Part shown: positions 1 to 7,249 of the stretch, one piece after another
Layout: every line of letters begins with the position of its first letter
Position numbering within the stretch: position 1 is the first letter of the stretch
Notes under the pieces: model-generated
The model's input: only the letters and a program-made list of their open reading frames with translations
What the model was told of the DNA's origin: nothing
Database searches by the model: none
Program-made: the position numbers and the translations under genes
Source: Methanosarcina sp.
GTDB lineage: Archaea > Halobacteriota > Methanosarcinia > Methanosarcinales > Methanosarcinaceae
DNA length: 14,712 nt
Direction: 5' to 3'
Assembly: GCA_024280975.1 (NCBI GenBank)
Contig: JAMXLQ010000211.1
Coordinates: forward strand, 1-14,712

Positions 1-450
1 GATTGTCAAGGTAAGGAAAACAACCTGAAGAGCCCTTGTTGCTTTCAGTGTACCTATGAACATGTAAAGAGTGAAAAGACCCCACATGAAGAGGTATGCA
101 GCAAAGTCTGTTGGAGTTAGAGCCAGCCCTTTAAAATTATCCCCTAACTTAGGCAGCAGAACAATTGCCACCAGAGTGAGCCAGAAAAGCCCATATGAGG
201 TGAAAGCTGTGGCTCCGAAAGTATTTCCCTTCCTCCATTCCTCTATCCCGGCAATGACTTGTCCTAATCCACCATAGAAGATGCCCATGGAAAGAACCAC
301 CGCTCCCAATGAATAGAATCCTGCATTGTGCAGATTCAAAAGCACAGTTGTCATTCCGAAACCCATTAAACCCAAAGGAGCGGGATTTGCGGTTAAATCC
401 GTTATCTTTACATCACGAACACTCGTAATATCTTTAATATTTTGACTCAT
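1..450 (-). CDS. GPR1/FUN34/YaaH family acetate-type transporter (3' end outside window)
   Basis: Membrane carrier of the acetate/succinate transporter family; in Methanosarcina the likely role is uptake or exchange of acetate, the substrate of aceticlastic methanogenesis (family knowledge). I translated 150 codons from the ATG at 450-448. The N-terminal region carries the family signature NPAPLGLMGFG (residues 22-32), followed by hydrophobic stretches around residues 29-43, 45-66, 87-101 and 115-129, consistent with the first four of about six helices. A strong ribosome-binding site, GGAAGGAGGA read on the minus strand (about 461-470), fixes the start. The last one-third or so of the protein lies beyond base 1. 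The gene diverges from gpmI across a 219-nt spacer. Substrate is inferred from family and host only; other short monocarboxylates are possible. Confidence 0.9.
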   Translation of the reverse strand, partial: MSQNIKDITSVRDVKITDLTANPAPLGLMGFGMTTVLLNLHNAGFYSLGAVVLSMGIFYGGLGQVIAGIEEWRKGNTFGATAFTSYGLFWLTLVAIVLLPKLGDNFKGLALTPTDFAAYLFMWGLFTLYMFIGTLKATRALQVVFLTLTI

Positions 451-669
451 AAAATTAAATCCTCCTTCCCGTTACCGGAAATTTAGCATAAGTTCCAATA
501 AAAATTACATTAAGATTATCAATCGTTTTTGAGGTCCATTTTTCACACTTTGGAGATATGTAATTGTTAATACTTATAATTAAGGACAGTAAATATATTT
601 TCAATACTTTATTAATATATAATATAAAATTTCATAAGGGCTTTTAAGGGATTTCATAATAAGGTATTT
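451..669. promoter_or_regulatory. Divergent promoter region between the acetate-type carrier and gpmI
   Basis: AT-rich spacer with no gene. For gpmI on the plus strand, the best TATA-like box is within TTAATATATAATATAAA at about 612-628, giving a predicted transcript start near 645-655. For the carrier on the minus strand, a candidate is the TAATTATAAG-like stretch at about 570-582, implying a leader of roughly 100 nt ending in the strong ribosome-binding site at 461-470. Both boxes are inferred from composition and spacing alone. Confidence 0.5.
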
Positions 670-699
670 ATGAACGTGTGTGGAATTTGCTTCATATGA
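670..699 (+). CDS. Possible 9-codon leader ORF coupled to gpmI
   Basis: ATG at 670 opens a frame reading MNVCGICFI and stopping with TGA at 697-699. The stop overlaps the ATG at 696-698 of gpmI in a 4-nt ATGA arrangement, the geometry usual for translational coupling. AAGG at 661-664 lies 5 nt before this ATG, whereas the ATG at 696 has no evident ribosome-binding site of its own. The two cysteines are spaced CxxC. No homology can be claimed for so short a peptide and the arrangement could be chance; conservation in other Methanosarcina would decide it. Confidence 0.35.
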   Translation: MNVCGICFI

Positions 700-2246
700 C
701 TCAGGCAAAAAAACCTCTTATGCTGATCATTCTTGATGGATGGGGCTATAGGGAAGCTAAAGAAGGAAACGCTATCCTGGCAGCCAGAACTCCAAACCTT
801 GATTACCTGATGGAAAAATATCCTTGGTGTTTCTTAGAAGCCTCAGGAGAGGCTGTAGGCCTTCCGGAAGGTCAGATGGGGAACTCTGAAGTAGGACACC
901 TGAATATAGGAGCCGGGAGAATTGTGTACCAGGACCTTACCCGAATAAACCTCTCCATCAGGAACGGGGATTTCTTCGAAAATCCTGCTTTTTTGAACGC
1001 GATTTCAAACGCCAAGATCAACGGCTCAAGCCTGCATCTCATAGGGCTTGTCTCCTACGGAGGCGTCCACAGCTATATGACCCATATCTATTCTCTCATC
1101 AAACTTGCACATGAAAACGGGTTAAAAAAAGTTTATATACATGCTTTTTTGGATGGTAGAGACGTGCCTCCTAAAGCCGCCCTCAAAGACATAAAGGAAC
1201 TTGATGCTTTTTGTAAGGAGAACAGGAGTGCTAAGATCGCAACCGTATCAGGGCGCTATTATGCAATGGATAGAGATAAACGCTGGGATCGAACAAAACT
1301 TGCCTATGATGCCCTAATTATGGGAGTTGCGCCTTACAAAGCTCCTGATGCGGAGACTGCGGTTTCTGAAGCCTATAACAGGGGAGAGACTGACGAGTTC
1401 GTAAAACCGACTGTGATCACAGACTCTGAAGGAAAACCTGAGGCAGTTATACAGGACAATGATTCTGTAATCTTCTTCAATTTCAGGCCTGATAGAGCAC
1501 GGCAGCTTACCTGGGCTTTTGTGAACAAAGACTTTGAAAGTTTCCCTAGGGAAAAACATCCAAAAGTTTACTATGTTTGTATGGCCCAATATGATGAAAC
1601 CCTGGATCTGCCTATAGCTTTTCCTCCTGAAGAATTGGGTAACGTACTTGGAGAAGTCTTGAGCAACCACAGACTAACTCAGCTTAGAATTGCTGAAACC
1701 GAAAAGTATGCCCATGTGACTTTTTTCCTGAACGGAGGGCAGGAGAAATGCTATGAAGGAGAAGACCGTTGCCTTATTCCCTCACCAAAAGTTGCCACCT
1801 ATGATCTCAAACCAGAAATGAGCGCATATGAGGTTACGGACGAAGTGATAAGGAGAATCAGGTCAGAAAAATACGATGTAATAATCCTTAATTTCGCAAA
1901 CATGGATATGGTAGGGCATACAGGAATTCTTGAAGCTGCAGTAAAGGCAGTGGAAGCCGTAGATATCTGCGTGGGCAGAATTACAACAGCTTTGAAAGAA
2001 GTCGGGGGCACAGCAATTATAACTGCAGACCACGGGAACGCTGAACAGATGGAAAACCTGGAAACAGGAGAACCACATACTGCACATACTTCAAATCCGG
2101 TAAAATGCATTTATGTAGGAAATGGTGAGGTAAAAGCTCTTAAAAACGGAAAACTATGCAATCTTGCACCAACAATTCTGGAACTTCTCAAGATTCGGAA
2201 ACCTGAAGAAATGACAGGAGAATCACTAATCGTAAAAAGTAATTAA
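696..2246 (+). CDS. gpmI: 2,3-bisphosphoglycerate-independent phosphoglycerate mutase
   Basis: Cytosolic enzyme interconverting 3- and 2-phosphoglycerate in glycolysis/gluconeogenesis, with two divalent metal ions (Mn) and a phosphoserine intermediate. Numbering from the ATG at 696 (516 aa, close to the bacterial-type iPGM length of about 510): metal-ligand Asp14 in LIILDGWG, catalytic Ser64 in GNSEVGH, then SYGGVHSY, HAFLDGRDVPP, GRYYAMDRDKRWDR, NFRPDRARQL, AETEKYAHVTFF, ANMDMVGHTG and ADHGNAEQM, which supply the remaining metal and substrate contacts. All expected motifs are present. An in-frame GTG at 678 would add six residues (MWNLLH) but has no well-placed ribosome-binding site; the ATG fits the family start and the ATGA overlap with the leader ORF. 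This is the bacterial-type iPGM rather than the divergent archaeal ApgM form. Probably monocistronic, with a T-rich terminator downstream. Confidence 0.97.
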   Translation: MTQAKKPLMLIILDGWGYREAKEGNAILAARTPNLDYLMEKYPWCFLEASGEAVGLPEGQMGNSEVGHLNIGAGRIVYQDLTRINLSIRNGDFFENPAFLNAISNAKINGSSLHLIGLVSYGGVHSYMTHIYSLIKLAHENGLKKVYIHAFLDGRDVPPKAALKDIKELDAFCKENRSAKIATVSGRYYAMDRDKRWDRTKLAYDALIMGVAPYKAPDAETAVSEAYNRGETDEFVKPTVITDSEGKPEAVIQDNDSVIFFNFRPDRARQLTWAFVNKDFESFPREKHPKVYYVCMAQYDETLDLPIAFPPEELGNVLGEVLSNHRLTQLRIAETEKYAHVTFFLNGGQEKCYEGEDRCLIPSPKVATYDLKPEMSAYEVTDEVIRRIRSEKYDVIILNFANMDMVGHTGILEAAVKAVEAVDICVGRITTALKEVGGTAIITADHGNAEQMENLETGEPHTAHTSNPVKCIYVGNGEVKALKNGKLCNLAPTILELLKIRKPEEMTGESLIVKSN

Positions 2247-2331
2247 AGAGGGAGAAAAACTATCTGAAACTTTAGAAACCCCAATTTCCTTTTGACTATT
2301 ACCCTCTTTTCTTGATTTTCTTTTTATTTGC
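2245..2331 (+). terminator. Inverted repeat plus T-rich tract after gpmI
   Basis: AAAGAGGG (2245-2252, overlapping the stop codon) is complementary to CCCTCTTT (2302-2309), with a long loop, and is followed by a T-rich stretch (about 2306-2329). Archaeal termination relies mainly on T-tracts, so the T-run is the stronger evidence; the long loop makes the stem less certain. Confidence 0.5.
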
Positions 2332-2465
2332 TGTGTTATTTTTCATGAAACTTAAAGTTTGATAAATAATCATTTTTAAAAGATTAAATATCAGCAGCTA
2401 CGATATAAGAGCACAGAACTTAGGAAGTCATAAAGCTTTAAGTCTATTTTCGGAGTTTAACAGGA
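2332..2465 (+). promoter_or_regulatory. Candidate promoter of the beta-RFAP synthase gene
   Basis: AT-rich spacer after the gpmI terminator. TATA-like candidates are TTAAATA at about 2384-2390 and GATATAAG at 2402-2409. The second would put the transcript start near 2430, about 35 nt before the ATG at 2466. GGAG at 2452-2455 lies 10 nt before the start and is a usable if widely spaced ribosome-binding site. Confidence 0.35.
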
Positions 2466-3422
2466 ATGATCAAAATAACCACTCCTTGCCGAATTCATAT
2501 GACCCTTATTGATATGAATGCGGAAATCGGAAGAGTCGATGGGGGAGCAGGACTAACCCTTTCCTCTCCTAATATCAGGATTACTGCCGAAGAAGCTGAC
2601 GGAATTAGTATCGAAGGTCTGCAGGGTTTTGCCGATCGAATGAAAAAAGCTGCAGAAGCCCTGCTTCCTGAAGGGAAAGGGATCAGAATCAACGTACAGG
2701 AATTGTACCCAGCCCATGTAGGTTTCGGATCAGGAACTCAATCTTCCCTGGCTGCGGCAGCAGCTGTGAACGAACTGTATGCGCTTGGGAAGAGCGTTAG
2801 AGAACTTGCCCTTGCAGTGAAAAGAGGAGGAACTTCAGGCATAGGAGTAACTGCTTTTGAGAAAGGCGGATTTATAGTTGACGGAGGGCATAGATTCAAA
2901 GACAAAGGTGGTTTTATGCCATCTGCTGCCAGCCGAGTGCCTCCCGGACCAGTGCTCTTCAGAGAAAATTTCCCTGAATGGGACATGGTTGTAGCAATTC
3001 CCAACGAAAAGGGAATGCATGATCAGGAAGAAATTGATACCTTCAAGAAATTCTGCCCCCTTCCTGTTGAAGAAGTCAGGGAAATTTGCCATGTAGTTCT
3101 AATGCAGATGATGCCTGCAGTAATAGAGGAAGATATAGAGAGTTTCGGGGCCGCAGTAAATCGTGTCCAGACTGTCGGCTTTAATAAGAGGGAAAGTTTC
3201 ATCTGGCCTGAATTTGTGAAAAATATTGCTTCTTTCATGCGCAGCCATAGTTATGGGGCCGGAGTAAGTTCTTTTGGACCTGTAGTATACTCTTTTGTAG
3301 ATAACAAATCGGAAGGCAGGCAGCTTCAGGAGGAAGTTCAGAAAATGCTTGACGAATCCGTTGGCGGGACTGTAATGCTTACCAGGGCTAGAAACGGCGG
3401 CGCCGAAATTTCCCGAGTTTGA
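2466..3422 (+). CDS. mptG: Beta-ribofuranosylaminobenzene 5'-phosphate (beta-RFAP) synthase
   Basis: GHMP-kinase-fold enzyme that joins PRPP to an aromatic acid (4-hydroxybenzoate in methanogens by current understanding, p-aminobenzoate in older assays) with loss of CO2 and PPi. This is the committed step of the arene-ribose part of tetrahydromethanopterin/sarcinapterin, the C1 carrier of methanogenesis. The 318 aa match the family in length. Visible landmarks: N-terminal PCRIHMTLIDMNAEIGRVDGG (residues 7-27), the GHMP-like phosphate loop PAHVGFGSGTQSS (82-94) followed by an Ala-rich helix, and RGGTSGIGVTAFEKGGFIVDGGH (120-142). It sits alone between gpmI and a convergent cation transporter whose stop codon is only 13 nt away, so the two transcripts must overlap at their 3' ends. 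Confidence in the family is high; the exact acceptor is taken from literature on homologues. Confidence 0.93.
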   Translation: MIKITTPCRIHMTLIDMNAEIGRVDGGAGLTLSSPNIRITAEEADGISIEGLQGFADRMKKAAEALLPEGKGIRINVQELYPAHVGFGSGTQSSLAAAAAVNELYALGKSVRELALAVKRGGTSGIGVTAFEKGGFIVDGGHRFKDKGGFMPSAASRVPPGPVLFRENFPEWDMVVAIPNEKGMHDQEEIDTFKKFCPLPVEEVREICHVVLMQMMPAVIEEDIESFGAAVNRVQTVGFNKRESFIWPEFVKNIASFMRSHSYGAGVSSFGPVVYSFVDNKSEGRQLQEEVQKMLDESVGGTVMLTRARNGGAEISRV

Positions 3423-3435
3423 AAGTCTTATAGGT

Positions 3436-4311
3436 TTAGTGAGAGTGAGAAGGAAGATTATCGTGTTCATGCTCAGACAGTCTGTGAAACGATTCCCCGG
3501 CTGATCCGAGTGGGTCCACATGCACAATCACGTTTGAGAGATAGTTAAGGCCATGCATCATTCTATGCTGCACCTCTACAGCAATTGCATGCCCTTCTTC
3601 AACTGAAAGTAAGGGATCTACTGCAATATTCACTTCCGCATATAGCCTGTGCCCTAACCAGCGAACCCTTACTTCAGTTACATCTCTTACCTCCTCTATT
3701 TTATTGACTACTTGATAGATCTCGTCAACAATGTCTGGTTCCACACCATCAAGCATGCGGGAAAATACGGATTTGCCTGCATCCTGGACTATTCTGAGAA
3801 TTGCAATTGTAATAAAAAGCCCAATCAGAGGGTCTGCAAGTGGATAACCCATCCAGATTCCAAGAACCCCGAAAAGCACAGCAAGGCTTGTAAAACCGTC
3901 CGCCCGTGCATGGTAACCATCAACCACAAGAGCTGCACTCCCGATTTCCGTTCCTATTTTTATCCGGAACTTTGCAACCAGCTCGTTTCCCAAAAATCCG
4001 ATGATTGAAGCTGCAATTACACCTCCAAGAAACTCCACTGGCTGTGGGAAGAAAAGCCTGGAAATTGACTCATAGGCCGCAACAACCGCACTAAAAAAGA
4101 TTAGCAAGACTATTATTAGACCTGCAATATCCTCTACTCTGCCGTAGCCGTAAGTGAAACGCTTGTTTGGCTTTTTCCGGGAAAGAATAAAAGCGAAACC
4201 GAGAGGAATTGCGGTCGCAGCATCTCCAAAATTATGGATTGTATCAGCGAGAAGGGCTACGCTTCCTGAAGCGAAGACAATAAAGATCTGAATAAGAGCT
4301 GTAGCCATCAA
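3436..4311 (-). CDS. Cation diffusion facilitator (CDF) transporter, N-terminus disrupted or mis-started
   Basis: Inner-membrane divalent-metal/proton antiporter of the CDF (ZnT/YiiP) family, probably exporting Zn2+ or a similar ion. In the 291-aa frame, numbered from a TTG at 4311, both metal-site motifs have the zinc-type HxxxD form: H26-D30 (ADTIHNFGD, TM2) and H134-D138 (GYHARADG, TM5). A cytosolic C-terminal domain covers about 190-268, and the tail is His-rich (HEHDNLPSHSH). The frame from TTG 4311/ATG 4308 begins in the middle of TM1. Coding continues upstream without a stop to beyond 4426, reading QKDHSYPHTHGAVDPELL and later GLYAVKWSFVG, but contains no in-frame ATG, GTG or TTG there. 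An out-of-frame ATG at 4426 would enter this frame if one C near 4411 were removed. The gene may therefore be longer (to about 4426) or frameshifted. It is convergent with mptG and has its own TATA-like box near 4493-4502. Confidence 0.87.
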   Translation of the reverse strand: MMATALIQIFIVFASGSVALLADTIHNFGDAATAIPLGFAFILSRKKPNKRFTYGYGRVEDIAGLIIVLLIFFSAVVAAYESISRLFFPQPVEFLGGVIAASIIGFLGNELVAKFRIKIGTEIGSAALVVDGYHARADGFTSLAVLFGVLGIWMGYPLADPLIGLFITIAILRIVQDAGKSVFSRMLDGVEPDIVDEIYQVVNKIEEVRDVTEVRVRWLGHRLYAEVNIAVDPLLSVEEGHAIAVEVQHRMMHGLNYLSNVIVHVDPLGSAGESFHRLSEHEHDNLPSHSH

Positions 4312-4492
4312 TCCTACAAAGGACCATTTGACTGCATAAAGTCCCCTGGATGTGGAGAGAAGCTCTGGGTCTACGGCTCCGTGAGTATGAGGATATGAGT
4401 GATCTTTCTGGGAAACTTTCAGGCATGTCCTTGTCAGTCTCAGACTCCCTTGAATGAAAATTTTGTGATAAATCGTATAAAGAACGAATTTA

Positions 4493-4502
4493 ATATATAA
4501 AA
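4493..4502 (-). promoter_or_regulatory. TATA-like box for the CDF transporter
   Basis: Read on the minus strand this is TTTATATATT, about 65-75 nt upstream of the ATG at 4426 that probably marks the original start. It implies a transcript start near 4470 and a leader of about 45 nt. It lies in the 95-nt spacer after fen, where the T-rich stretch on the same strand may also help terminate the fen transcript. Confidence 0.4.
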
Positions 4503-4521
4503 ACTTTAAACAGCATATTCC

Positions 4522-5538
4522 TTAAAACCACTGGTCAAGAGTTTTTTGTCTGGCTCCTGAGGCGGCTTTAAGTCGTTCTGCAGCTTTTTCCACCCTGTCA
4601 ACTGAGAAGTCGTGGCCCTCGCAGAGAAATTCAAGGAGTTTTTCAGAGTCAGGTTTCCCCCATCTTATTTCGTAGTTGTCTGTTACTTCAGGGTGGAGAA
4701 AAATTTCTCTTATTTGGTCCACGGCTTCGATCTCTGATCCCTTTTCGCGGAGTACGGTATAAATATCCCCATGCTTTTTAATTAGTTTTAGGGCCGTTTT
4801 AGGGCCTACTTTTTCCAGGCCTTTATTATAATCCGTGCCCACACAAATTCCGATATCTATGAGTTGCTCTCTGGTAATTTCCAGGGCTTGGAGAGTCTTG
4901 TCCAGCTCGATTATTTCAGGTTCGATATCAACATAAATATTCTTTCCCGGAAGCTTGCGCTTTCCTGTTACAGCCAGGTTTCGGACGACGACCGGAGCTC
5001 CGAAAAGGAACGAATCATAGTCCTGAGAAGCGACGCAATTGGCATCTTTTTTAAGAACCATATGTGCAGCCTGTGCTTCCCCTTCACAGGGAGCCTGAAC
5101 AAAAGGAATCCCCATAACCCCGAGAAGGTATTTGGAATCTTCAATGATTTCTTGGTTTACCTTCGAAGAAGCCTGAGCGTACTTATAAGCCGATTCAAGA
5201 TCTCCTACAGCTTTTGCATTCTCCCATTTTTCCCGTGAAGATTCCCTTATCTCTTTCCTTCGGTCCAGGGTTTCTGATTTGAGATCAGGAGGCTTGCCAT
5301 CAAAAACAAAAAGAGGTTTGATCCCGGCTTCAACAAGGTTCGCTGTCCGGTAAAGCAGGCCTGAAAGATGGGAGGTAACTTTCCCTGCGGAATCGACCAG
5401 AGGACTTCCATCCCGCTGACGAATAATGCTCAAAAATTGGTGTAGCGTGTTAAATGCATCAATTGCAACCACTTGATTTGTAAGATCCGAAAGCTCAACT
5501 TTTCTTTTCTGGAGCAGGTCGCCTATATCTGTGCCCAT
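4522..5538 (-). CDS. fen: Flap endonuclease 1 (FEN-1)
   Basis: Structure-specific 5' flap endonuclease/exonuclease that removes RNA primers and flaps during Okazaki fragment maturation and long-patch repair. It has 338 aa, typical of archaeal FEN-1. The metal-binding acidic residues are all present at the canonical positions: D27 (AIDAFN), D80 (FVFDGK), E152 and E154 (PCEGEAQA), D173 and D175 (SQDYDSFLFG), D236 (GTDYN). A helix-hairpin-helix region (GLEKVGPKTALKLIKKHG, about 240-257) contacts duplex DNA. The C-terminus ends in QKTLDQWF (331-338), a PCNA-interacting PIP box. The start ATG at 5538 has GAGGG on the minus strand (5544-5548) as ribosome-binding site. A separate transcription unit, with spacers on both sides. 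Confidence 0.97.
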   Translation of the reverse strand: MGTDIGDLLQKRKVELSDLTNQVVAIDAFNTLHQFLSIIRQRDGSPLVDSAGKVTSHLSGLLYRTANLVEAGIKPLFVFDGKPPDLKSETLDRRKEIRESSREKWENAKAVGDLESAYKYAQASSKVNQEIIEDSKYLLGVMGIPFVQAPCEGEAQAAHMVLKKDANCVASQDYDSFLFGAPVVVRNLAVTGKRKLPGKNIYVDIEPEIIELDKTLQALEITREQLIDIGICVGTDYNKGLEKVGPKTALKLIKKHGDIYTVLREKGSEIEAVDQIREIFLHPEVTDNYEIRWGKPDSEKLLEFLCEGHDFSVDRVEKAAERLKAASGARQKTLDQWF

Positions 5539-5642
5539 ATTTTCCCTCTAGTTCGCGAAATTTTTCCGAAAGCTTTAGCGCTTTCATACTTTTTTTCTTA
5601 CTCTGTTCTTACTCTTTAATTCTTCAATTGTTATGTGGAAAA

Positions 5643-5723
5643 TGAATCTCAAAGATACTTTGCTGATGACAGGTAGATATTAAAAATGCTTTACCGCAAG
5701 TGAATCTCAAAGACACTTTACAG
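5643..5723. repeat. Pair of 23-bp direct repeats upstream of fen
   Basis: Copies at 5643-5665 and 5701-5723 both begin TGAATCTCAAAGA and match at 20 of 23 positions, with starts 58 nt apart. They lie 105-185 nt upstream of the fen start codon. They could be regulator sites or remnants of a duplication. Confidence 0.65.
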
Positions 5724-5861
5724 CAATCGTTTGTTTACTGATCAATACGCTTTATAGGTGCTGAAGCCTTATATTTACCGTGTATTCACAGCCTATCCTA
5801 AAACACTTATTGAAAGACATGTACTGTTGAAAGACAAGTTACGAGTAAGTAGGAAAAGAAA

Positions 5862-5901
5862 AGGTAAGATAATGTTATCATAGGTAAGATAATGTCATCA
5901 T
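5862..5901. repeat. Tandem 20-bp duplication
   Basis: The unit aggtaagataatgttatcat is followed immediately by a second copy with a single T to C change. It is a clean two-copy tandem repeat in intergenic DNA, probably a slippage or duplication product; no function can be read from it. Confidence 0.8.
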
Positions 5902-6087
5902 AGAATTTTAGTTCAATTTATAGAGCACCAATCCAGCTCAGAAAGTCTCGATCCATTCGTAAAGTTTAATCTACTTACACAATTTAACTTCATTAGTCGT
6001 TTCTGAGGCCAGTCAAAGCTATCCCAGTAAGGAACGAAAAAGAGACGAGAATTTAGCTTTATATTCCTCTACAGGCACGTCAGAAAA

Positions 6088-6390
6088 TCAGGCGGTAAGA
6101 TCAAGTCGAACATCAATTACTGAGTCTTCATTTGCTTCTATTTTGGATATTGTCAACAAATTGCCTTTTCTCTCCAATAAGGTTGCCTTCGTGACCTGAA
6201 CCTGGTGGCCATCTGTCTGTTTCTTGTTATTGCTTTTATGGATGACTAACAGCTTCTGCCCTTTCTCAGCCCCTTCCCCTATTTTGGAAGCAATATTTCG
6301 TATGACCTGTTCAAAATCAGAATAAATCAAAATTTCCGACTTATTTGCAACCTTTGTAATAATGCCAATCGGTTCCAGACTAAGGTGCAT
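6088..6390 (-). CDS. Conserved-looking hypothetical protein, 100 aa
   Basis: I do not recognise this family. The ATG at 6390 is preceded on the minus strand by GAAGGA (about 6398-6403), a good ribosome-binding site, and the composition is protein-like rather than a shadow frame. The product looks soluble and strand-rich: N-terminal EPIGIITKVANKSEILIYS, a helix around residues 27-42 (EQVIRNIASKIGEGAEK), then KLLVIHKSNN, HQVQVTKATLLERKGN and a final DSVIDVRLDL. There are no cysteines, signal peptide or membrane segment. The alternating pattern suggests a small beta-barrel, but this is inference. It stands alone between long AT-rich spacers. Confidence 0.72.
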   Translation of the reverse strand: MHLSLEPIGIITKVANKSEILIYSDFEQVIRNIASKIGEGAEKGQKLLVIHKSNNKKQTDGHQVQVTKATLLERKGNLLTISKIEANEDSVIDVRLDLTA

Positions 6391-6925
6391 ATCAGCTTTC
6401 CTTCTTTACCTGCTTACACAAGTAATCAAATAATACTAACTCTAGGTAATAATAACTTGCGATACGTAATATCTGGTTCATTGTTTTTTATACTAGTTGG
6501 AATCTCAGATATTCTTCCTCTGTACAGAAGAACCAATATATATAGTTTACTAAATCGTGGAGCCTGCGGCTGAAATGTCTTTAATGGGTATGAATTTAAT
6601 TTAAAGTTAAACATATATCCTGATTATATTAAGTATAAATAATAATTATAATAATTATATTAATTATAATAATATATTTATATTCTAAAACAGATGAAAT
6701 CTGAAAATCTATTTAAAAAATATTTGAGCTACTTTCTCTTTTTATTATTCCCCGTATGTACAAGATTCCTGCAGTATAAAGGTAGACTACTGAATGATTA
6801 AATATTCCTAAATATAAAGTTATATTTAATTGTTAGCAAAATTTGGATATTCAAATCATGACTTTTTCTTAAGAGATAGTATCTCGAAAATTTAATTCTT
6901 ATAAAAATAGAATTATAAGTAAAAT
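6391..6925. other. 535-nt AT-rich intergenic region
   Basis: No supported gene. Two overlapping 62-codon frames on opposite strands (6385-6573 plus, 6426-6614 minus) look like chance. A run of ATAATTAT-type low-complexity sequence lies at about 6628-6685. A minus-strand TATA-like stretch around 6534-6548 (CTATATATATTGG) could serve the 100-aa gene with a leader of about 120 nt. GAGATAGTATCTC at 6873-6885 is a perfect 6-bp-arm palindrome 41 nt past the stop of the 107-aa gene, and a U-rich stretch on the minus strand (about 6898-6912) may end that transcript. Confidence 0.55.
6873..6912 (-). terminator. Candidate 3' end signal of the 107-aa gene
   Basis: On the minus strand a T-rich segment (complement of ATAAAAATAG at about 6900-6909) is followed by a perfect inverted repeat GAGATA-G-TATCTC (6873-6885). 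T-tracts act as archaeal terminators. The palindrome lies after the T-tract, not before it, so it is not a classic intrinsic terminator and may have another role. Confidence 0.3.
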
Positions 6926-7249
6926 TTAATGATATTTTCTGCGGTTGAACTCGTAAATAGCATTATCAACTTTGCTTGAGAGCTCATTCATCCTTTCTTC
7001 AATTTTTATTTCATTGTTCTCCATGTTGACCTTGAAGGTCCGGTCCTTCGCTTCCATTTTATCTTCTAACTCCTGAAGTTTGTTGTTAACAGAGATAATC
7101 ATAATAGCTAGCGTTCCGACCAGGACCATAACCGAGAGAATTATTAGGGGATTAGTGGGAGTGTACTCAAACCTTCTAAGCCACTCAAAGGATAGAAGGA
7201 AAGATGACAGAACCATCACAACAAGAAATATTGTATCTCTAGTCTCCAT
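6926..7249 (-). CDS. Small two-helix membrane protein with C-terminal coiled coil, 107 aa
   Basis: Family not recognised. The ATG at 7249 is supported by AGAGGT (about 7256-7261) on the minus strand. The sequence predicts TM1 at about residues 6-22 (TIFLVVMVLSSFLLSFE), a short polar loop with WLRRFEYTPTNP, TM2 at about 34-53 (PLIILSVMVLVGTLAIMIIS), then a highly charged helix with heptad-like spacing (about 54-100, LQELEDKMEAKD to KVDNAIYEF). The likely topology is a membrane hairpin carrying a cytosolic coiled coil, which suggests oligomerisation or a scaffold role. This is deduced from sequence character only. It diverges from the presenilin-like gene across a 449-nt spacer. Confidence 0.75.
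   Translation of the reverse strand: METRDTIFLVVMVLSSFLLSFEWLRRFEYTPTNPLIILSVMVLVGTLAIMIISVNNKLQELEDKMEAKDRTFKVNMENNEIKIEERMNELSSKVDNAIYEFNRRKYH

Larger units (their letters stand above)
5539..6087. other. 550-nt intergenic region upstream of fen with short direct repeats
   Basis: No convincing gene in any frame. Contents seen: two 23-bp direct repeats differing at three positions (5643-5665 and 5701-5723); TTGAAAGACA twice, 17 nt apart (5810-5819, 5827-5836); and a tandem 20-bp duplication (5862-5881, 5882-5901). A minus-strand TATA-like AAATATAAGG at about 5768-5777 is a possible but distant fen promoter. No tRNA-like T-loop or cloverleaf was noticed. Confidence 0.6.

Noticed and set aside
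678..695. GTG start for gpmI six codons upstream
   Set aside because: No ribosome-binding site at proper spacing, the extra residues are not family-like, and ATG 696 gives the standard N-terminus just before LIILDGWG.
3099..3527. 142-codon minus-strand frame
   Set aside because: It spans the antisense of mptG and the end of the CDF gene in another frame; composition is not protein-like and both true genes are well supported.
4864..5238. 124-codon plus-strand frame inside fen
   Set aside because: Antisense to the well-supported FEN-1 gene with all catalytic residues; no independent evidence.
5539..6087. CRISPR-like array from the repeats upstream of fen
   Set aside because: Only two copies of each of three different sequences with unequal spacers; no cas genes.
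6385..6614. Two overlapping 62-codon frames on opposite strands
   Set aside because: Low-complexity AT-rich DNA, no ribosome-binding sites, mutually overlapping.
6620..6690. Possible origin or AT-rich unwinding element
   Set aside because: Simple ATAATTAT low complexity without origin-recognition-box-like repeats or a neighbouring orc1/cdc6 gene.
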